64,000 bases of DNA, from assembly GCA_036417435.1 (NCBI GenBank), contig CM070910.1, positions 68,046,784-68,110,783 on the forward strand, written 5' to 3'. The DNA is from Inia geoffrensis. Its lineage: Eukaryota > Chordata > Mammalia > Artiodactyla > Iniidae. The position numbers and the translations under genes are program-made. Below, piece after piece: positions 24,227 to 35,898 of the stretch. Under the pieces are notes generated by a model that saw only the letters and a program-made list of their open reading frames with translations, made no database searches and had not been told where the DNA came from. Within the stretch, counting starts at the first letter, position 1; every line of letters begins with the position of its first letter.

Positions 24227-24407
24227 TAAAAAGTTTATTTTACTGTTACTCCTCTTTTCCATCTGTTTGTACCAGGAACTCTGAGTGCTGTCCAAGGTAG
24301 ACGTTTATATTCTCTTACTAAATTGATATGAAGAACAGTGGAAGATGTGAAGAGAATCTGATGGTAAAAAATAGGGCTAATGCAGAGCTTTTTAAGAAGT
24401 CATTTAG

Positions 24408-24632
24408 AGGGCTTCCCTGGTGGCGCAGTGGTTGAGGGTCTGCCTGCTGATGCAGGGGATGCGGGTTCGTGCCCCGGTCCAGGAAGATCCCACATGCCGC
24501 GGAGCGGCTGGGCCCATGAGCCATGGCCGCTGAGCCTGCGCGTCAGGAGCCTGTGCTCTGCAATGGGAAAGGCCACAACAGTGAGAGGCCTGCGTACCAA
24601 AAATAAATAAATAAATAAATAAATTAATAAAA
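24408..24632 (+). mobile_element. Young CHR-type SINE
   Basis: Complete head and body with an (AAAT)n tail at 24599-24632. I could not find a clear target duplication. Confidence 0.9.
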
Positions 24633-24820
24633 ATTCAAGTTCAGTTCAGGCAGGGATTATATTTCAGTTGTACCATCAGTATCTTTGCAGTTCTTTTATA
24701 ATTGTCAGGATAAAGTGAAAATATAGGCTTTAATGGTCCCTGTTATCATTTAAAAAATACTTCAGATTGTATCATGTTATTCCAAGGAACAATTCAATTT
24801 CATGAAAACAAATAAATTTA

Positions 24821-24942
24821 GGGAATTCCCTGGCAGTCCAGTGGTTGGGACTCCGAGTTCCCACTGCAGAGGGCCCAGGTTTAATCCCTAGTCTGGGAAC
24901 TAAGATCCCACAAGCCATGTGGGGTGGCCAAAAAAAAAAAAA
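24821..24942 (+). mobile_element. Short tRNA-derived SINE
   Basis: Starts gggaattccctggcagtcca and ends with an A tail. About 120 bp. Confidence 0.85.
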
Positions 24943-25321
24943 TTTGAATTTATATTATATATAAAATAAGTAAAATGATTAAAAATAAGTGAATAAATAA
25001 AACAAGTGAATAAAAAAGAAAATCTGAAACAAGATCTTTAATCCAGTAAATACCAGTCAATAGTCTTTCTTTATAGAATGTTACATTTTTTAGCTTCAAT
25101 AAATGATTGACACTTAAAACTGAGATGGAGTCTGGTCCTAGGTATTCAATATTGTAAAGGTAAACAATCTTAAAAAGCAGAATGGGGGGCGGTGGGATGA
25201 ATTTGGGAGATGGGATTGACATACATACACTATTTTTTTTTTCCTGAAGAATTTCAATTTATTTTTAGATAACACTTATGGAAAAAGAGATAGACAAGAA
25301 TATTCACTTTTTATGGTCAGT

Positions 25322-25690
25322 GTTTTGTTTTGTTTTGTCCTGTTTTAAATTTGGGTATAGTTGCTTTACAATGTTGTGTTTCTACTGTACAGCAAAGTAG
25401 AGTTCCCTGTGCTATACAGCAGGTTCTTATTAGTTATCTATTTTATACATATTAGTGTACATATGGGGATTGACATATATACACTACTGATACTATGTAT
25501 AAAATAGATAACTAATGAGAACCTACTGTATAGCACAGGGAACCCTACTCAATACTCTGTGGTGATCTAAATGGGAAGGAAATCCTAAGAAGAGGGGGTA
25601 ATGTATACGTATTGCTGATTCACTTTGCTGTACAGCAGAAACGAATACAACATTATAAAGGAACTATACTCCAATAAAAATTAAAAAAAA
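25322..25690. mobile_element. Two L1 3' ends head to head
   Basis: About 25322-25465 is an L1 tail in reverse orientation; about 25466-25690 is an L1 tail in forward orientation ending ccaataaaaattaaaaaaaa. They share the segment at 25400-25450 and 25495-25546 as an imperfect inverted repeat of about 50 bp arms. A-rich tails with CAAAA repeats lie at both outer ends. Confidence 0.8.
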
Positions 25691-25789
25691 CAAAACAAAA
25701 CAGAATGACCATGTGAACTCATACCCAAAGCAATGTTTGAATGGATGCTTAAAACTGCCCTGGGACAGAACTGCAGGAGTCAACCCTTT

Positions 25790-26030
25790 ATGAAGTCCAT
25801 TTTTAACTTTTTGTTGTGAGCCACAATAAACACAATTCACAATGCAAACTATTATACACTCATGCTTACAAATATTACTTTAAAAAAAAAATCTCGTGAA
25901 GTACTACTCTTTCTACATGCAATGCATTCTAGTATTTTTCTCTTTCATTTCCTTTATAAAAAAAGATCTCACAATCCACTAATGGGTCATGACCTGCAAT
26001 TTGTAAGCACTGCTAGAGGGAACCCACTGG
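25790..26030 (-). repeat. Possible old DNA-transposon fragment
   Basis: 'cacaatccactaatgggtcatgacc' style text (25970-25992) resembles hAT-type mammalian elements that carry 'gggtcatgaccca' motifs. The assignment is tentative. The open frame on the - strand at 25987-26205 is not a protein I recognise. Confidence 0.3.
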
Positions 26031-26209
26031 CCAGATCAGAGATATCTGAGGATTTTCGTTCTAACCTAAAAGATTTCCCTTCTCTCTGTGTTAATTTTAA
26101 GATCTTACCAAACAGGGCAATTCTGAGAAAGTTCTTGAAGTTTTCTTTCATTTGATCAGAGGTTTCTGCTGTGTTTACCAGAGCAGTTTCACTTTTCACT
26201 GCCATCCCT

Positions 26210-27079
26210 CGGATGTTTTTGTATGTTGGGTTGTCGTCCGGGGGCTGCAGCCTCTAGAGGATCATCTTTTACTGTAGACTCTATCCTTGACTATAATAAA
26301 TAATTAACTTGGAGTTTAGTGATTCATGAGTTCATATTTAACTTCTCAGTGGTCCTTTTTTGATTCAGAGGACATCGGTCTTATCCAGCATCAAGAATCC
26401 ATGAGTTTTGTCCTTTTGTGCTATTTTGACACTCCCAAGAACCAGGTGGACAAGGGCCTTTCCCATGAAAGGGGGCTGATCTAGCTCCCTCCACTCAGGA
26501 TGGGGGTGGGGGGAAGGGGGACATTAGTGTCCAGCTGCCTAAGGCCTTGACCTCCCTGCTTTCTTAATCTGTACTAATAAGCTGCTGGGGCAAGGGGGAT
26601 CTTTCTAGTCCCCCAGAACTGAGAGTCAGAATACTAAGGCCCTTTCCCTGAATGGCCAAGTACAGTATAACAGTTAAGACCTAGGCTCTCCCATGCTAAC
26701 CCTTTCCATCACTGTGGAGAATTCCATTCCTATAAACTATTTCCGTTTGCTTCCGGTTTCCATGATTGCCTAAGTCCCTTTGTCTGCTGCCAATTCTCTG
26801 CCTCTGGCCGGTGGATAGCTCACCCCTGCAGTGTTCCACCTTCACCAGCTAGATAGTAACCAGGAACTAACTCCAGACTCTCCCAGACCCCTATAAGGTG
26901 GTCTTGGTAACAGGCTTTCACTGCCCCTCCATGGGAAGCAAACAGTAAAGGCTCTGACAGGGAGAGACCAGGCCTGGGTGTCTTTCCATATTGCTGGAAG
27001 ACAAAGGAAATCAGGTTTATAATGCGCAAGAAATACTGCCACCAATTCACGTTATACTGTTTCATTTCATGCTCCAGGC
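26210..27079. other. Intergenic, no recognised element
   Basis: Moderate GC, no clear repeat or gene. Open frames at 26820-27092 on the - strand have no recognisable domain. Confidence 0.4.
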
Positions 27080-27250
27080 CAGTGTTTCTCAAAGTTACTT
27101 GATCTTAAGCATCATCTAGGGTGCATAAAGATGCAAATTCCCATCTCTACCCCAGTGCTCTGGAATGGGAATCTGGGCAGAGGTCTGTCTGGGGATCTGT
27201 ATTTTAAAACAATCACCTAAGCAATTCTTACAATTTGAGAGACATTGTTT
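27080..27250 (+). repeat. MER5A-type hAT element
   Basis: 'gccagtgtttctcaaagtta' at the left and 'tgtattttaaaacaatcacc' near the right follow the MER5A order. Confidence 0.6.
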
Positions 27251-27547
27251 GGCCTGTAGTTGTTGGCAATGAATCTTCATTGTGGTTATAGTTATGTGGA
27301 GCTACACATGTGATATAATTATATAGAACTACAAACACACAAACACAAATCAGTACTTGTATAACTGGTGAAGTCTGAGTAAGTTCTATGCATTGTACCA
27401 ATGTCAATTTCCTGATTTTGACATTGTATTATATATATGTAAAATCTTAACACGGGGGAGGCTTCACGAAGGATGTTTGGGACCTCCCTGTATATTCTTT
27501 TGTTGTTTCCTGTGCGTTCATAATAGTTCCAAAAATTTTTTTTTTCT

Positions 27548-27741
27548 TTTCGGTACGCGGGCCTCTCACTGTTGTGGCCTCTCCCGTTGCGGAACACAGG
27601 CTCCGGACGCGCAGGCTCAGCGGCCGTGGCTCACGGGCCCAGCCACCCCGTGGCATGTGGGATCTTCCCGGACCGGGGCACGAACCCGTGTCCCCTGCAT
27701 CGGCAGGCAGACTCTCAACCACTGCGCCACCAGGAAAGCCC
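27548..27741 (-). mobile_element. Young CHR-type SINE
   Basis: Target duplication agttccaaaaatt / agttccaaaatt at 27535-27547 and 27742-27753. Confidence 0.93.
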
Positions 27742-27759
27742 AGTTCCAAAATTAAAAAA

Positions 27760-28820
27760 AAATTTTAAGTCAAAAAAAAAAAAAAAAGGGATAGGAAGAG
27801 AAATGGTGAAGCACTAGGATTGGAATCACCTAGAAGAGCTTTTGTCACTCCTCCATAAACGTACACACACACGGACACATTTGTACACACACACATACGC
27901 CTCAAGCATTGGTGTCCTTTTCCAACTTGATTTATTTCAAAGTCTACATTAGTTAATCTGCAATTTGAATGTAGAAGTTTTATGGATGTAAATGAAACAA
28001 TTTAAAAGTTTATTTAAACCATCTATTCATTTAGATATTTAAATACTTGCATTTAATATCAAAAATTATACAAAATGGTATTAATTTAGAAAAGTTACTT
28101 TTTCTTCACTCAAATAATTTTAGTCAAATTCTTCACAGGGATCTGCTACAGCAGGGTCTCTCTCATCACTGGAACAACATTTTGAGTCATCTAACAGTTC
28201 CCTTCTAGTTATTTAAGATAGAACAGGTTTTGAATTGAGTAGGATGCTGTCAGTGGAGACTTTACTGCCTCTCAGGAACCATTTGTTAAACATTGGGACA
28301 AGTGTTTTTTTTTTCCCCTTGCATATTCACAATCTCCGCAAATAGGTCTTGTATTCCTTTTTCTAATACCTTTATAAGAAGCTTACTAATTATGATCTCC
28401 AGTGCTTGTTCTCCGTGGTCATAACCTCAGGAATAATTAATAAATATGTTTTCACCGTTTCCCCCAGATTTTGCTAGCTGACCTTTATAAGATAGAAAAC
28501 TGCCATCACTTGAGGTCCTTTCAAGAGATAGTGTCTTCCTGAAGAGTACTTTGTTCAAAAAGGACAAAGTAAAGAAAAAAATATAAGGCAACTCTCTTTT
28601 CTGAAGAACAATATTTTGGGGAAAAATTTGCTTTCTATCCTGGCATGTATGGTGTATACTTCTATTCAAGAACATCTGCACCTAAAGCCCAGTTCAACTT
28701 CTGGGGAGGTCAGACTGGCCCAGCTATTTTTTCACAAGATGCTATAAGGCAGACGGAGTATGGCATACCTGCAATTTTTTGGTTATTTTGTGCTAAAAGA
28801 ATACATTGTGGGGAAGTCCA
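27760..28820. other. Intergenic, nothing firm
   Basis: Contains an A run at 27771-27787 and a degenerate CA-rich stretch at 27862-27898. No gene or clear element is seen. Confidence 0.4.
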
Positions 28821-28832
28821 AGACCACTTTTT

Positions 28833-29047
28833 TTTTTTTTTTTTTTTTTTTTGCCGTATGCGGGCCTCTCACTGTTGTGGCCTCTTCCGTTGCAGAGCAC
28901 AGGCTCCGGTCGCGCAGGCTCAGCGGGCCATGGCTCACGGGCCCAGCTGCTCTGCGGCATGTGGGATCTTCCTGGACCAGGGCACGAACCCGTGTCCCCT
29001 GCATCGGCAGGTGGACTCTTCAACCACTGCGCCACCAGGGAAGCCCC
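28833..29047 (-). mobile_element. Young CHR-type SINE
   Basis: Reverse copy with a ~23 base T run. Target duplication agaccactttt / aggaccactttt at 28821-28831 and 29048-29059. Confidence 0.92.
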
Positions 29048-29059
29048 AGGACCACTTTT

Positions 29060-30695
29060 TAGAAGTGGATGATTTGGTTATTTTTCAAACTTTGCCTATA
29101 ATTGTAACATGAATTTTAATGGGAAGCAGGTAGGGTTGTTTGTTCTAAAGACGTTAATAATATTGTCTAAATGCTCTGTGGCTACAGAATTACTCTGAGT
29201 CCCATAACTCCTGTGCACCCTGAGCATCGTGTGTGCTTTGCGCATCTATGAACTGTTACTTTTTGACAGTTTTTGGATGCTATAGTGGTAATTAAAATAC
29301 AAGTTTGTTTAAAAGTATTGAACTCATAGTATTTTTTGTCGTTTTGCAATTTCCCAATAAATAGAAACCAAAACTTCTGTGAAGGTAGGGAGCAGAGTTC
29401 TAAGCTATTCTGGCTGGTTTGTAGCTGACCGAGTGTCATCCATCAGCAAGTGGCTAAAAGGGGTCCAGAGAATGACAAATCAGGGTGTCAGGATATGGGG
29501 ACACAAGAAATAAAGGCACAGGCAGAGTGGCAGAGGGACAGTGCCTGAAGAGCTATTAGGAGAGGACTCGGTGCGAGAGAGAAGACGTAGCTGTGTAGGG
29601 CTCTGTGCTGACCCATCATGAAGTACCTTTCTTTCACTCATGAACACCAGTTTTATCTTAGTTGCAGGTGTTTCCTTTAGAGCTAAGTTTAGCAAATGAA
29701 AGATCTCGTGTCAAACTCATTGGTTCATCAGAACTAAGGAGTAAGGAATATAATATGAGTATTATCATTTTTGTTGCTAATTTTAAAAACACCTTTATTT
29801 TGGAAAAAAAAAAACGCAAAGAAATGCAATCCATGCAAATAAAGCAAAAGCACAATACTAAGCAGGTTTCCTTTTCCTCATCCCTACTACCAAGAGCTGT
29901 AATTTGGGAGATGTCAGATAATTCAAAGCTATGGTAGCAAATTAGGTTTCCAAGAAAAGACATCATTTTTAAGAAAGCCACAATAAAAATCATTTTAATA
30001 ATGTTGCAAACAACTAATAAGTACTGTGTTTAGAAAATGCTTCTTTGCTTATTAATGGGGAACATCTTTTAAAATGAGTGGAAGAAATCTACTGCACTAG
30101 TATTGTAAGCACTCCACTGGTTTCAAGTATACTCACTTGATGTCTCTCCATAGTATTTTCTTCTGGAATATAGTATTAGAAAATTGTTCAAATAGAATGA
30201 GCAGGGAAGACAATATCTCGACTATAGCAGAAATTGAGAAAGAAAAAATGAAGAGGCGTTTCTCTCCTGGATCTCTCAGCTGGCCACCAGATGGTAGACA
30301 CAAGCAAAGCTATTAGACCTGCAATGCAGTACAGCGAGGAATGAAAAAAACAAAGAACTCCTTCCTGGCGGACATTTTTGTTTAGGTAACCAGAGTTTAA
30401 ACTTGTGCCCCTGATAATAACCAACATTTCCTAACATTAATACCAGCCAGCAAATTAGTACCATTTTTCTTATTAACCATTACAAAGGGGAAATCTTGGG
30501 GGGGGAAAAAAAACAGTAGGAAAACTATGGCAGCATTATTTTTGTTTTTTTTTTAATGAACAATCAAAACCTCATGAAATAGTCTAAGTAATTAATAAAA
30601 TGTTTACAATAAAGTCCATACATAGCTTTCCGAGATGTTTTTTATTTTGAATTATACTCTAGGAAGACACTGATATAAAATTTATCAATTCAAAC
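29060..30695. other. Intergenic, nothing recognised
   Basis: No SINE, no clear coding exon. A homopolymer pair (G run then A run) sits at 30498-30513. Confidence 0.4.
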
Positions 30696-31059
30696 TGTTA
30701 AAAAAACAATTCAACTGAGTTAAAGATCTAATTGGCTTTATTGAAGGATTCATGAACCAGGCAGCATCCCATCTAACAAATAAAAAGGAGTTCCAAGGAG
30801 TTGTACAAGATGGAAAGCTTTTATAGGCAGAAAGGGGAAAAGAGTGGGTTGTTTCAGTTTTAGATAACCTACTGGGATGGCAGGGGGCAATGTGGAAGAT
30901 TACCTCATTGGTGCTGACCAGAAAATTCGACTGACCAGTGCAGAATGCATTCCTGGAAGAGGTTGTAACTACAGTTAGATTGGGTATTGAGTCTTGATTT
31001 GCTGTCATGCGGCTTGACACAAGTGACTCCATTTTGGGCCTGTCATTTCCTTTTTAACA
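30696..31059. repeat. Unassigned element with TG...CA ends
   Basis: Begins tgttaaaaaa and ends tttttaaca, a short terminal inverted repeat. The body ('aattggctttattgaaggat', 'gcagcatcccatctaaca') resembles a repeat family I have seen in other mammals but cannot name with certainty. Could be a solo LTR. Confidence 0.45.
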
Positions 31060-31069
31060 ACATAAGTCA

Positions 31070-31202
31070 GGGACTTCCCCGGTGGTCCAGTGGTTAAGAT
31101 TCTGTGCTTCTACTGCAGGCGGCATGGGTTTGATCCCTGGTCAGGGAACTAAGATCCCACATGTCTTGTGGTGTGGCAAAACAAACAAACAAACAAACAA
31201 AA
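31070..31202 (+). mobile_element. Short tRNA-derived SINE
   Basis: Head ggacttccccggtggtccag and a (CAAA)n tail at 31180-31205. Confidence 0.85.
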
Positions 31203-31495
31203 AACAAGTCATTAATAGCTCTGTGGCTTGCAAAACAAGTAATCCAGTGAGCTTATGGCAGATATTTTTAGTATAAAAAAAGTATAAACAATAGAATTTC
31301 AACCCTAATAACATACCTATGCTTTCTAAACAAAAGCTAAAGGTAAATACACTAAAATGTTAATCATGGCCATTTCTGAGCAGTAGAACTATAGGAGATT
31401 TGTATTTTGTTCATATTCTAAATGTTAAACAACAATCATATATTACTTTTGTGCTCAAGAAAAAAATCATTAAAAAAAATAAAAACACTATTAAA

Positions 31496-32066
31496 TGTGG
31501 AAGAATAAATATTTTAAAGCAGGACCCTGCGGGGCCCTCCCAGGCACAAAAGCCTTCCTGTGTCCCCAGTTTCTTGTTTGGAGGAAAGAGGCTTCAGCCC
31601 CCTAGACTTTCTGCGAATTCCAAAGGGCAGATTCAAACAGTTACTGATCAGGGAAGTGATGGAATGTAGAAACAAAGGGAAAGCACTCAAGAAACAATAG
31701 TACAGAGAGAAAGCAGAGTCCTAGTTCTTCCTCAAGGGATATACGTAGAGTCCTTCTATAGGAACTAAGGCCCCCATCCAGGTGGAGGATGTTAACTTCA
31801 GGCAGAGCACAAGGTCCCTGGAGCACCACCCTGTTACCTCCCCACCAACCAATCAGAAGAAAGTCACACACCCTACAGCCCTCACCCCAAATGTTGCCTT
31901 TAAAAACTCCTCCCTGAAAACCATAAAGGAGTTTGGGTCTTCTGAGCATGAGCCGCCCATTTTCCTTGCTTGGCCCTGCCATAAACATTTCTCTGCTCCA
32001 AACTCCAATGTTTTGGCTTGTTTGGCCTCACTGTGCATCCAGCGCACAAACTTGTGATCAGTAACA
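31496..32066 (+). repeat. Solo LTR of an endogenous retrovirus-like element
   Basis: Begins tgtggaagaataa and ends gtaaca. It contains an LTR-like order: a CCAAT box ('accaaccaatcagaag', ~31844-31859), an AT-rich 'ctttaaaaactcc' box (~31899-31911), a degenerate poly(A) signal 'cataaacatttctctgctcc' (~31979-31998) and a GT-rich U5 ('ttttggcttgtttggcctca'). No internal coding genes are attached. Family not assigned; boundaries approximate. Confidence 0.6.
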
Positions 32067-32408
32067 ATAGTACCAGCTTCATAAGCCTCTCCATTGTGAG
32101 GCCTATTGCACGAATGCTGGCTTTTGCAGAGCTGTGGTACAGAGAGTGTGTCAAGTGTTAGTTAGACAGTTTGAAGATTCAACACAGAATGAGTGAATGA
32201 AGCAGCACACCGGGGTTCCATTTTGGATGCATATATGTGCCAATCAGTTTACCAGTTTACTTTTCAGAAAACGTCACGGAATATTTTAAAAGATACTATC
32301 TAGTTTTATTTTTGATTATCCTCCACCTCCTACCCACACCTCCTCCAAATTTCACTCTTTACAAAGGGTTGCTGATACAATCAGATATCAAGAACTCAAT
32401 TCACTTTA

Positions 32409-32778
32409 TTTTTAAAAAATAAATATATTTATTTGGCTGCGTTGGGTCTTCATTGCTGTGCGCAGGCTTTCTCTAGTTGTGGCGAGCGGGGGCTACTCTT
32501 TGTTGCGGTGCGTGGGCTGCTCATTGCGGTGGCTTCTCTTGTGGCAGTGCGTGGGCTTCTCACTGCCGTGGCTTCTCTTATTGCGGAGCACGGGCTCAGT
32601 ATTTGTGGCACGTGGGCTTCAGTAGTTGTGGCTCGCGGGCTCTAGAGCGCAGGCTCAGTAGTTGTGGCTCACGGGCTTCATTGCTCTGTGGTATGTGGGA
32701 TCTTCCTGGACCAGGGCTTGAACCCATGTCCCCTGCATTGGCAGGTGGATTCTTAACCACTGTACCACCAGGGAAGCC
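32409..32778 (-). mobile_element. Long CHR-type SINE
   Basis: Perfect 14 bp target duplication ctcaattcacttta at 32395-32408 and 32779-32792. It contains an internal partial duplication of the 'gcgtgggcttctcattgc' module (about 32510-32585). Confidence 0.93.
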
Positions 32779-32792
32779 CTCAATTCACTTTA

Positions 32793-33690
32793 GATTCTTA
32801 ATTTTAACAATAGAAAATATAGGGAGGAAAATAATTTCCCTCTACCCTTATGAGTTCTTGGCTGAAACCCCTTGTAATACACAGACGAACAAAAGAAAAA
32901 CAAGCCAAGTAACTCCCTGATTTGGCCCAAGTCACCACCTTAAATACTATCTTCAACTAAAGACAAAAGAAAGCTGTAGGGGGATTGGAGGGAGGCCAGT
33001 TATGGGAGGTCATAGGAAAAGCACTTAAACAAGGGTAAAGATTATTTTGCAGATTTGTCAGTGCCTTCTCCATTGAGACTCTCTTGTGATTTAGAGTCAA
33101 CCTTCCTTCTCTTAAGAGAACGTAAATTTCGCCTAGAAAAGGGTAATTTCGACTCTGTTTTCAGAGATTCTCTTGAGCCTGCTCTTTCTCAAAAATAATC
33201 AGCTCAAAATAATCCTTATGCCAAAGAGGCATATTTTGAGGTGGCATATTCTGCTGCCTTTCAAAAAGAAAGTTTTCTACTTTTACATAACAAAATGAAA
33301 CTTGCCCAACCTGATTAACCCTCTTCATCCCACCTAGACGTCTTTCCTTCGCTCTTCATCCTCCTCCCCATCCCAGTCTCCCCTCTTTTCCTAAGTCTTT
33401 GCTCCTCTTTCAAGTCTTCAAAAGCCCCAGTCCTGTCCTCTTTTTCTCAGTCCCACTCTTTCCGCAATGAAGCCTGAAGTGTGTTCTTTAAGGATATACC
33501 TTTCATATTTGTATGCTTTCCCCGATTCAATTCCTTCTTTTTAATCTCCTCAAATGCTTAAGTGCCTTGCACCTAAACACATCTGTCTGAAAAAGAATCC
33601 TTATAAAACCCTACTCAATCCCTTATCACTGGATTTTATCTTCCCGATTTAACTGTTTCCACCCCAGAACAACTATTGATCTAAAAACAA
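32793..33690. other. Upstream flank of UBE2J1
   Basis: No recognised repeat. About 33330-33600 is pyrimidine-rich. GC content jumps abruptly near 33690. Confidence 0.5.
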
Positions 33691-33976
33691 AGCACTTGGC
33701 GGGCGCCGGGCCAGGGCGGCTCTGAACCCGGTGTCGAGGGCCCGGACCTAGCCCGCCGCGAGCAGGGCCGGGGCGCTTCCTGGCGCGTCGCTCCGCGGGG
33801 AGCTCCGCGAGCGCCTAGGGACGTCGGATGGGCCCGGCGGAAGGTCGGCCCCCGGGCGGCCCGGGGTGAGAGAAAGACGACCTGGGCGCTGCTCGCTCTT
33901 TCAGATCTCGGAGCGGGCTTCCCGGGGCTGGCGAAGTGGCCCGCGGCCGCGCCGCCCTCTCGCCACGAAGCGACTG

Positions 33977-33984
33977 CCACGTCA
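33977..33984 (-). promoter_or_regulatory. UBE2J1: UPRE-like site (TGACGTGG)
   Basis: The + strand reads ccacgtca, i.e. TGACGTGG on the - strand, the core bound by XBP1 and ATF6 in unfolded-protein-response promoters. It lies about 400 bp upstream of the ATG. Function is inferred. Confidence 0.5.
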
Positions 33985-34382
33985 GGACAACTTCACAAAA
34001 CCGGGGAGAGGGCGGGTGACGCAGGCCGGGCGGCCGCGGCAGCGTTGAGCCCGCGGCCAGACGAGGACGCTGACCTCCAGCCCGGGTCCCCGCTTCAGCG
34101 ACACCCGGGCCGGCGCCGGCGCCTGCCCAGCCCTCAGGGAGGCGGGGGAGCAGCGGAGGAGGCGGTGCTACCGCGGAGCCCGCGCTACTGCGGAGCCCGC
34201 GCCTCGCCCGCGACCTCCCGCTCCGCCTGCAGTCCTGGCCAGGGCTGGGCGGCGTCCCCGGAGGTCCCTGGGCCAGGTCCGGTCGGTCCGAGCCGCGTTG
34301 AGACCGGGGCGGCAGCGGCGCGGAGAGGTGGCAGCATCGGCGGCGGCGAGCCGGGAGGCCGGAGCCGGGACAGCGACCCGCC

Positions 34383-34413
34383 ATGGAGACCCGCTACAAC
34401 CTGAAGAGTCCGG
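34383..34413 (+). CDS. UBE2J1: UBE2J1 coding exon 1
   Basis: Encodes METRYNLKSP plus the first base of an Ala codon. Donor gtgagc at 34414, inside the CpG island. Confidence 0.95.
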
Positions 34414-35865
34414 GTGAGCGGGGCTGCGGGCTGGGCGCGGTGCCGCACTGTGGGCGGGAGGGAGGAGTGACCCCGTGGCTCCAGGGCCCCGCGCCGTCGT
34501 CCCCTCGCGTCGGCCGCCGCTCGCGGCCCCGCTCCCGGTTTCGCGCTCTACGCGAGCCCGCCGCCTGCCGGGCTGGTGCAGGCCGCGCAGCAGGGCTGCC
34601 GAGCGGGCACCAAACCCGGGGACTCCCCTCGGCACCGCGACTGCCCTGCCCTCATTTTCGCCGCGTAGAGCTGGGTTATCAACTCATCCCGAGCACAGGT
34701 GTAAAGGTGATGGCCCTGGGTAATAGTGATCATCAGCCCCTCGCCCTACCTGTGCCCTGAGCACCGTCGTTAGCCCTTCTCCGTTACCGCCACCGGACTT
34801 TTATTAGCTGCTTGACCCACTCGCATTTGAGGATTTAGTTTAAACGTTCTGTTTGCAGCATTTGGGGCGAATAGAATTACAGACGTAACGGAAATGTTCT
34901 GGACCATACCAGTTAACCAAAAAGCTACGAAAACTAGTTGAGCCGTGTACTTTAGAGCTAACCATGATTGTTGCCATACTGACTGGTATGATGTATGTTT
35001 ATGTTCAGTCATAGAAACTTCTCTTTCTGTATTTAATGCCCGTGCTTCATTCACAGAAGCAGCCAAACAATCCTAGCCTCAAATTCTTTTCTGATGTATC
35101 ATAAAGATGCACGAAAAGTAAGCGGCTCTCTCAGATTAAGACAGGCTTGAAACGAATCTTTGTGTTCTATAAATGGTATTCGATCTGTACCTTGATAAAT
35201 TTGTTAGGAGGGAGAAGCTCCACACTTCGGCTCTAAATGATAATCCTAGGATGTTAGTGGTGGTTTGACCAACCCTTGCTAGTTCTTTTTTTCCTTCCAA
35301 AGAAGCAATTTCTCAGTAAGAATCAGCAAGATTAGCATGCTCGTGGAAAGAGCTAATTGTGGATCCTTGATTTTTTAAAATAACTTAAAAACGTACAAAG
35401 AATCCAGAAAAGCCTGAGGATACTGATTGAACAGAGCCTTGTTAACGAGAGTGCTGTCAGGCTAAGAAACGTTCTTAGGTAACTAAGTTTACAGAATTGG
35501 TCATAACATTTGGGGAGGCAAAGACTTTTTAAAAAATCTGGCAAAGGCCATGGGCTCTCCAAGAAATACATTTATAGGATTCAATTTCAGTGGATTCACA
35601 ATCCCCGCCCCCAGCCCATCTCCTAAGAACACCAGGAAAAAAAAAAAAAAGGAGATCAAAGAGAAAGAGGGGGGCCTCCCTGGTGGCGCGGTGGTTGAGA
35701 GTCCACCTGCCGATGCAGGGGACGCGGGTTCGTGCCCCGGTCCGGGAAGATCCCATATGCCGCAGAGCGGCTGGGCCCGTGAGCCATGGCCGCTGAGCCT
35801 GCGCACCCGGAGCCTGTGCTCCGCAAGGGGAGAGGCCACAACAGTGAGAGGCCCGCGTACTGCAC

Positions 35866-35898
<33 letters not shown>

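Larger units (their letters stand above)
33690..34650 (+). promoter_or_regulatory. UBE2J1: CpG island, UBE2J1 promoter and 5' UTR
   Basis: The most CpG-dense stretch of the window, with abrupt edges and centred just upstream of the UBE2J1 ATG. No TATA box is evident; GC-box-like gggcggg occurs at ~34011. A UPR element core (TGACGTGG on the - strand) is at 33977-33984, a GACGTC at 33820-33825 and a TGACGC at 34017. The transcription start cannot be placed from sequence alone. Confidence 0.88.

Noticed and set aside
25987..26205. 72-residue frame on the - strand
   Set aside because: Looks protein-like, but I could not place it in any family and it abuts a probable old transposon fragment.
27862..27898. 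Possible CA microsatellite
   Set aside because: Short and interrupted; not a useful repeat call.
33681..34760. Long open frames on both strands across the CpG island
   Set aside because: High GC removes stop codons by chance; only the 31 bases from the ATG at 34383 match UBE2J1.
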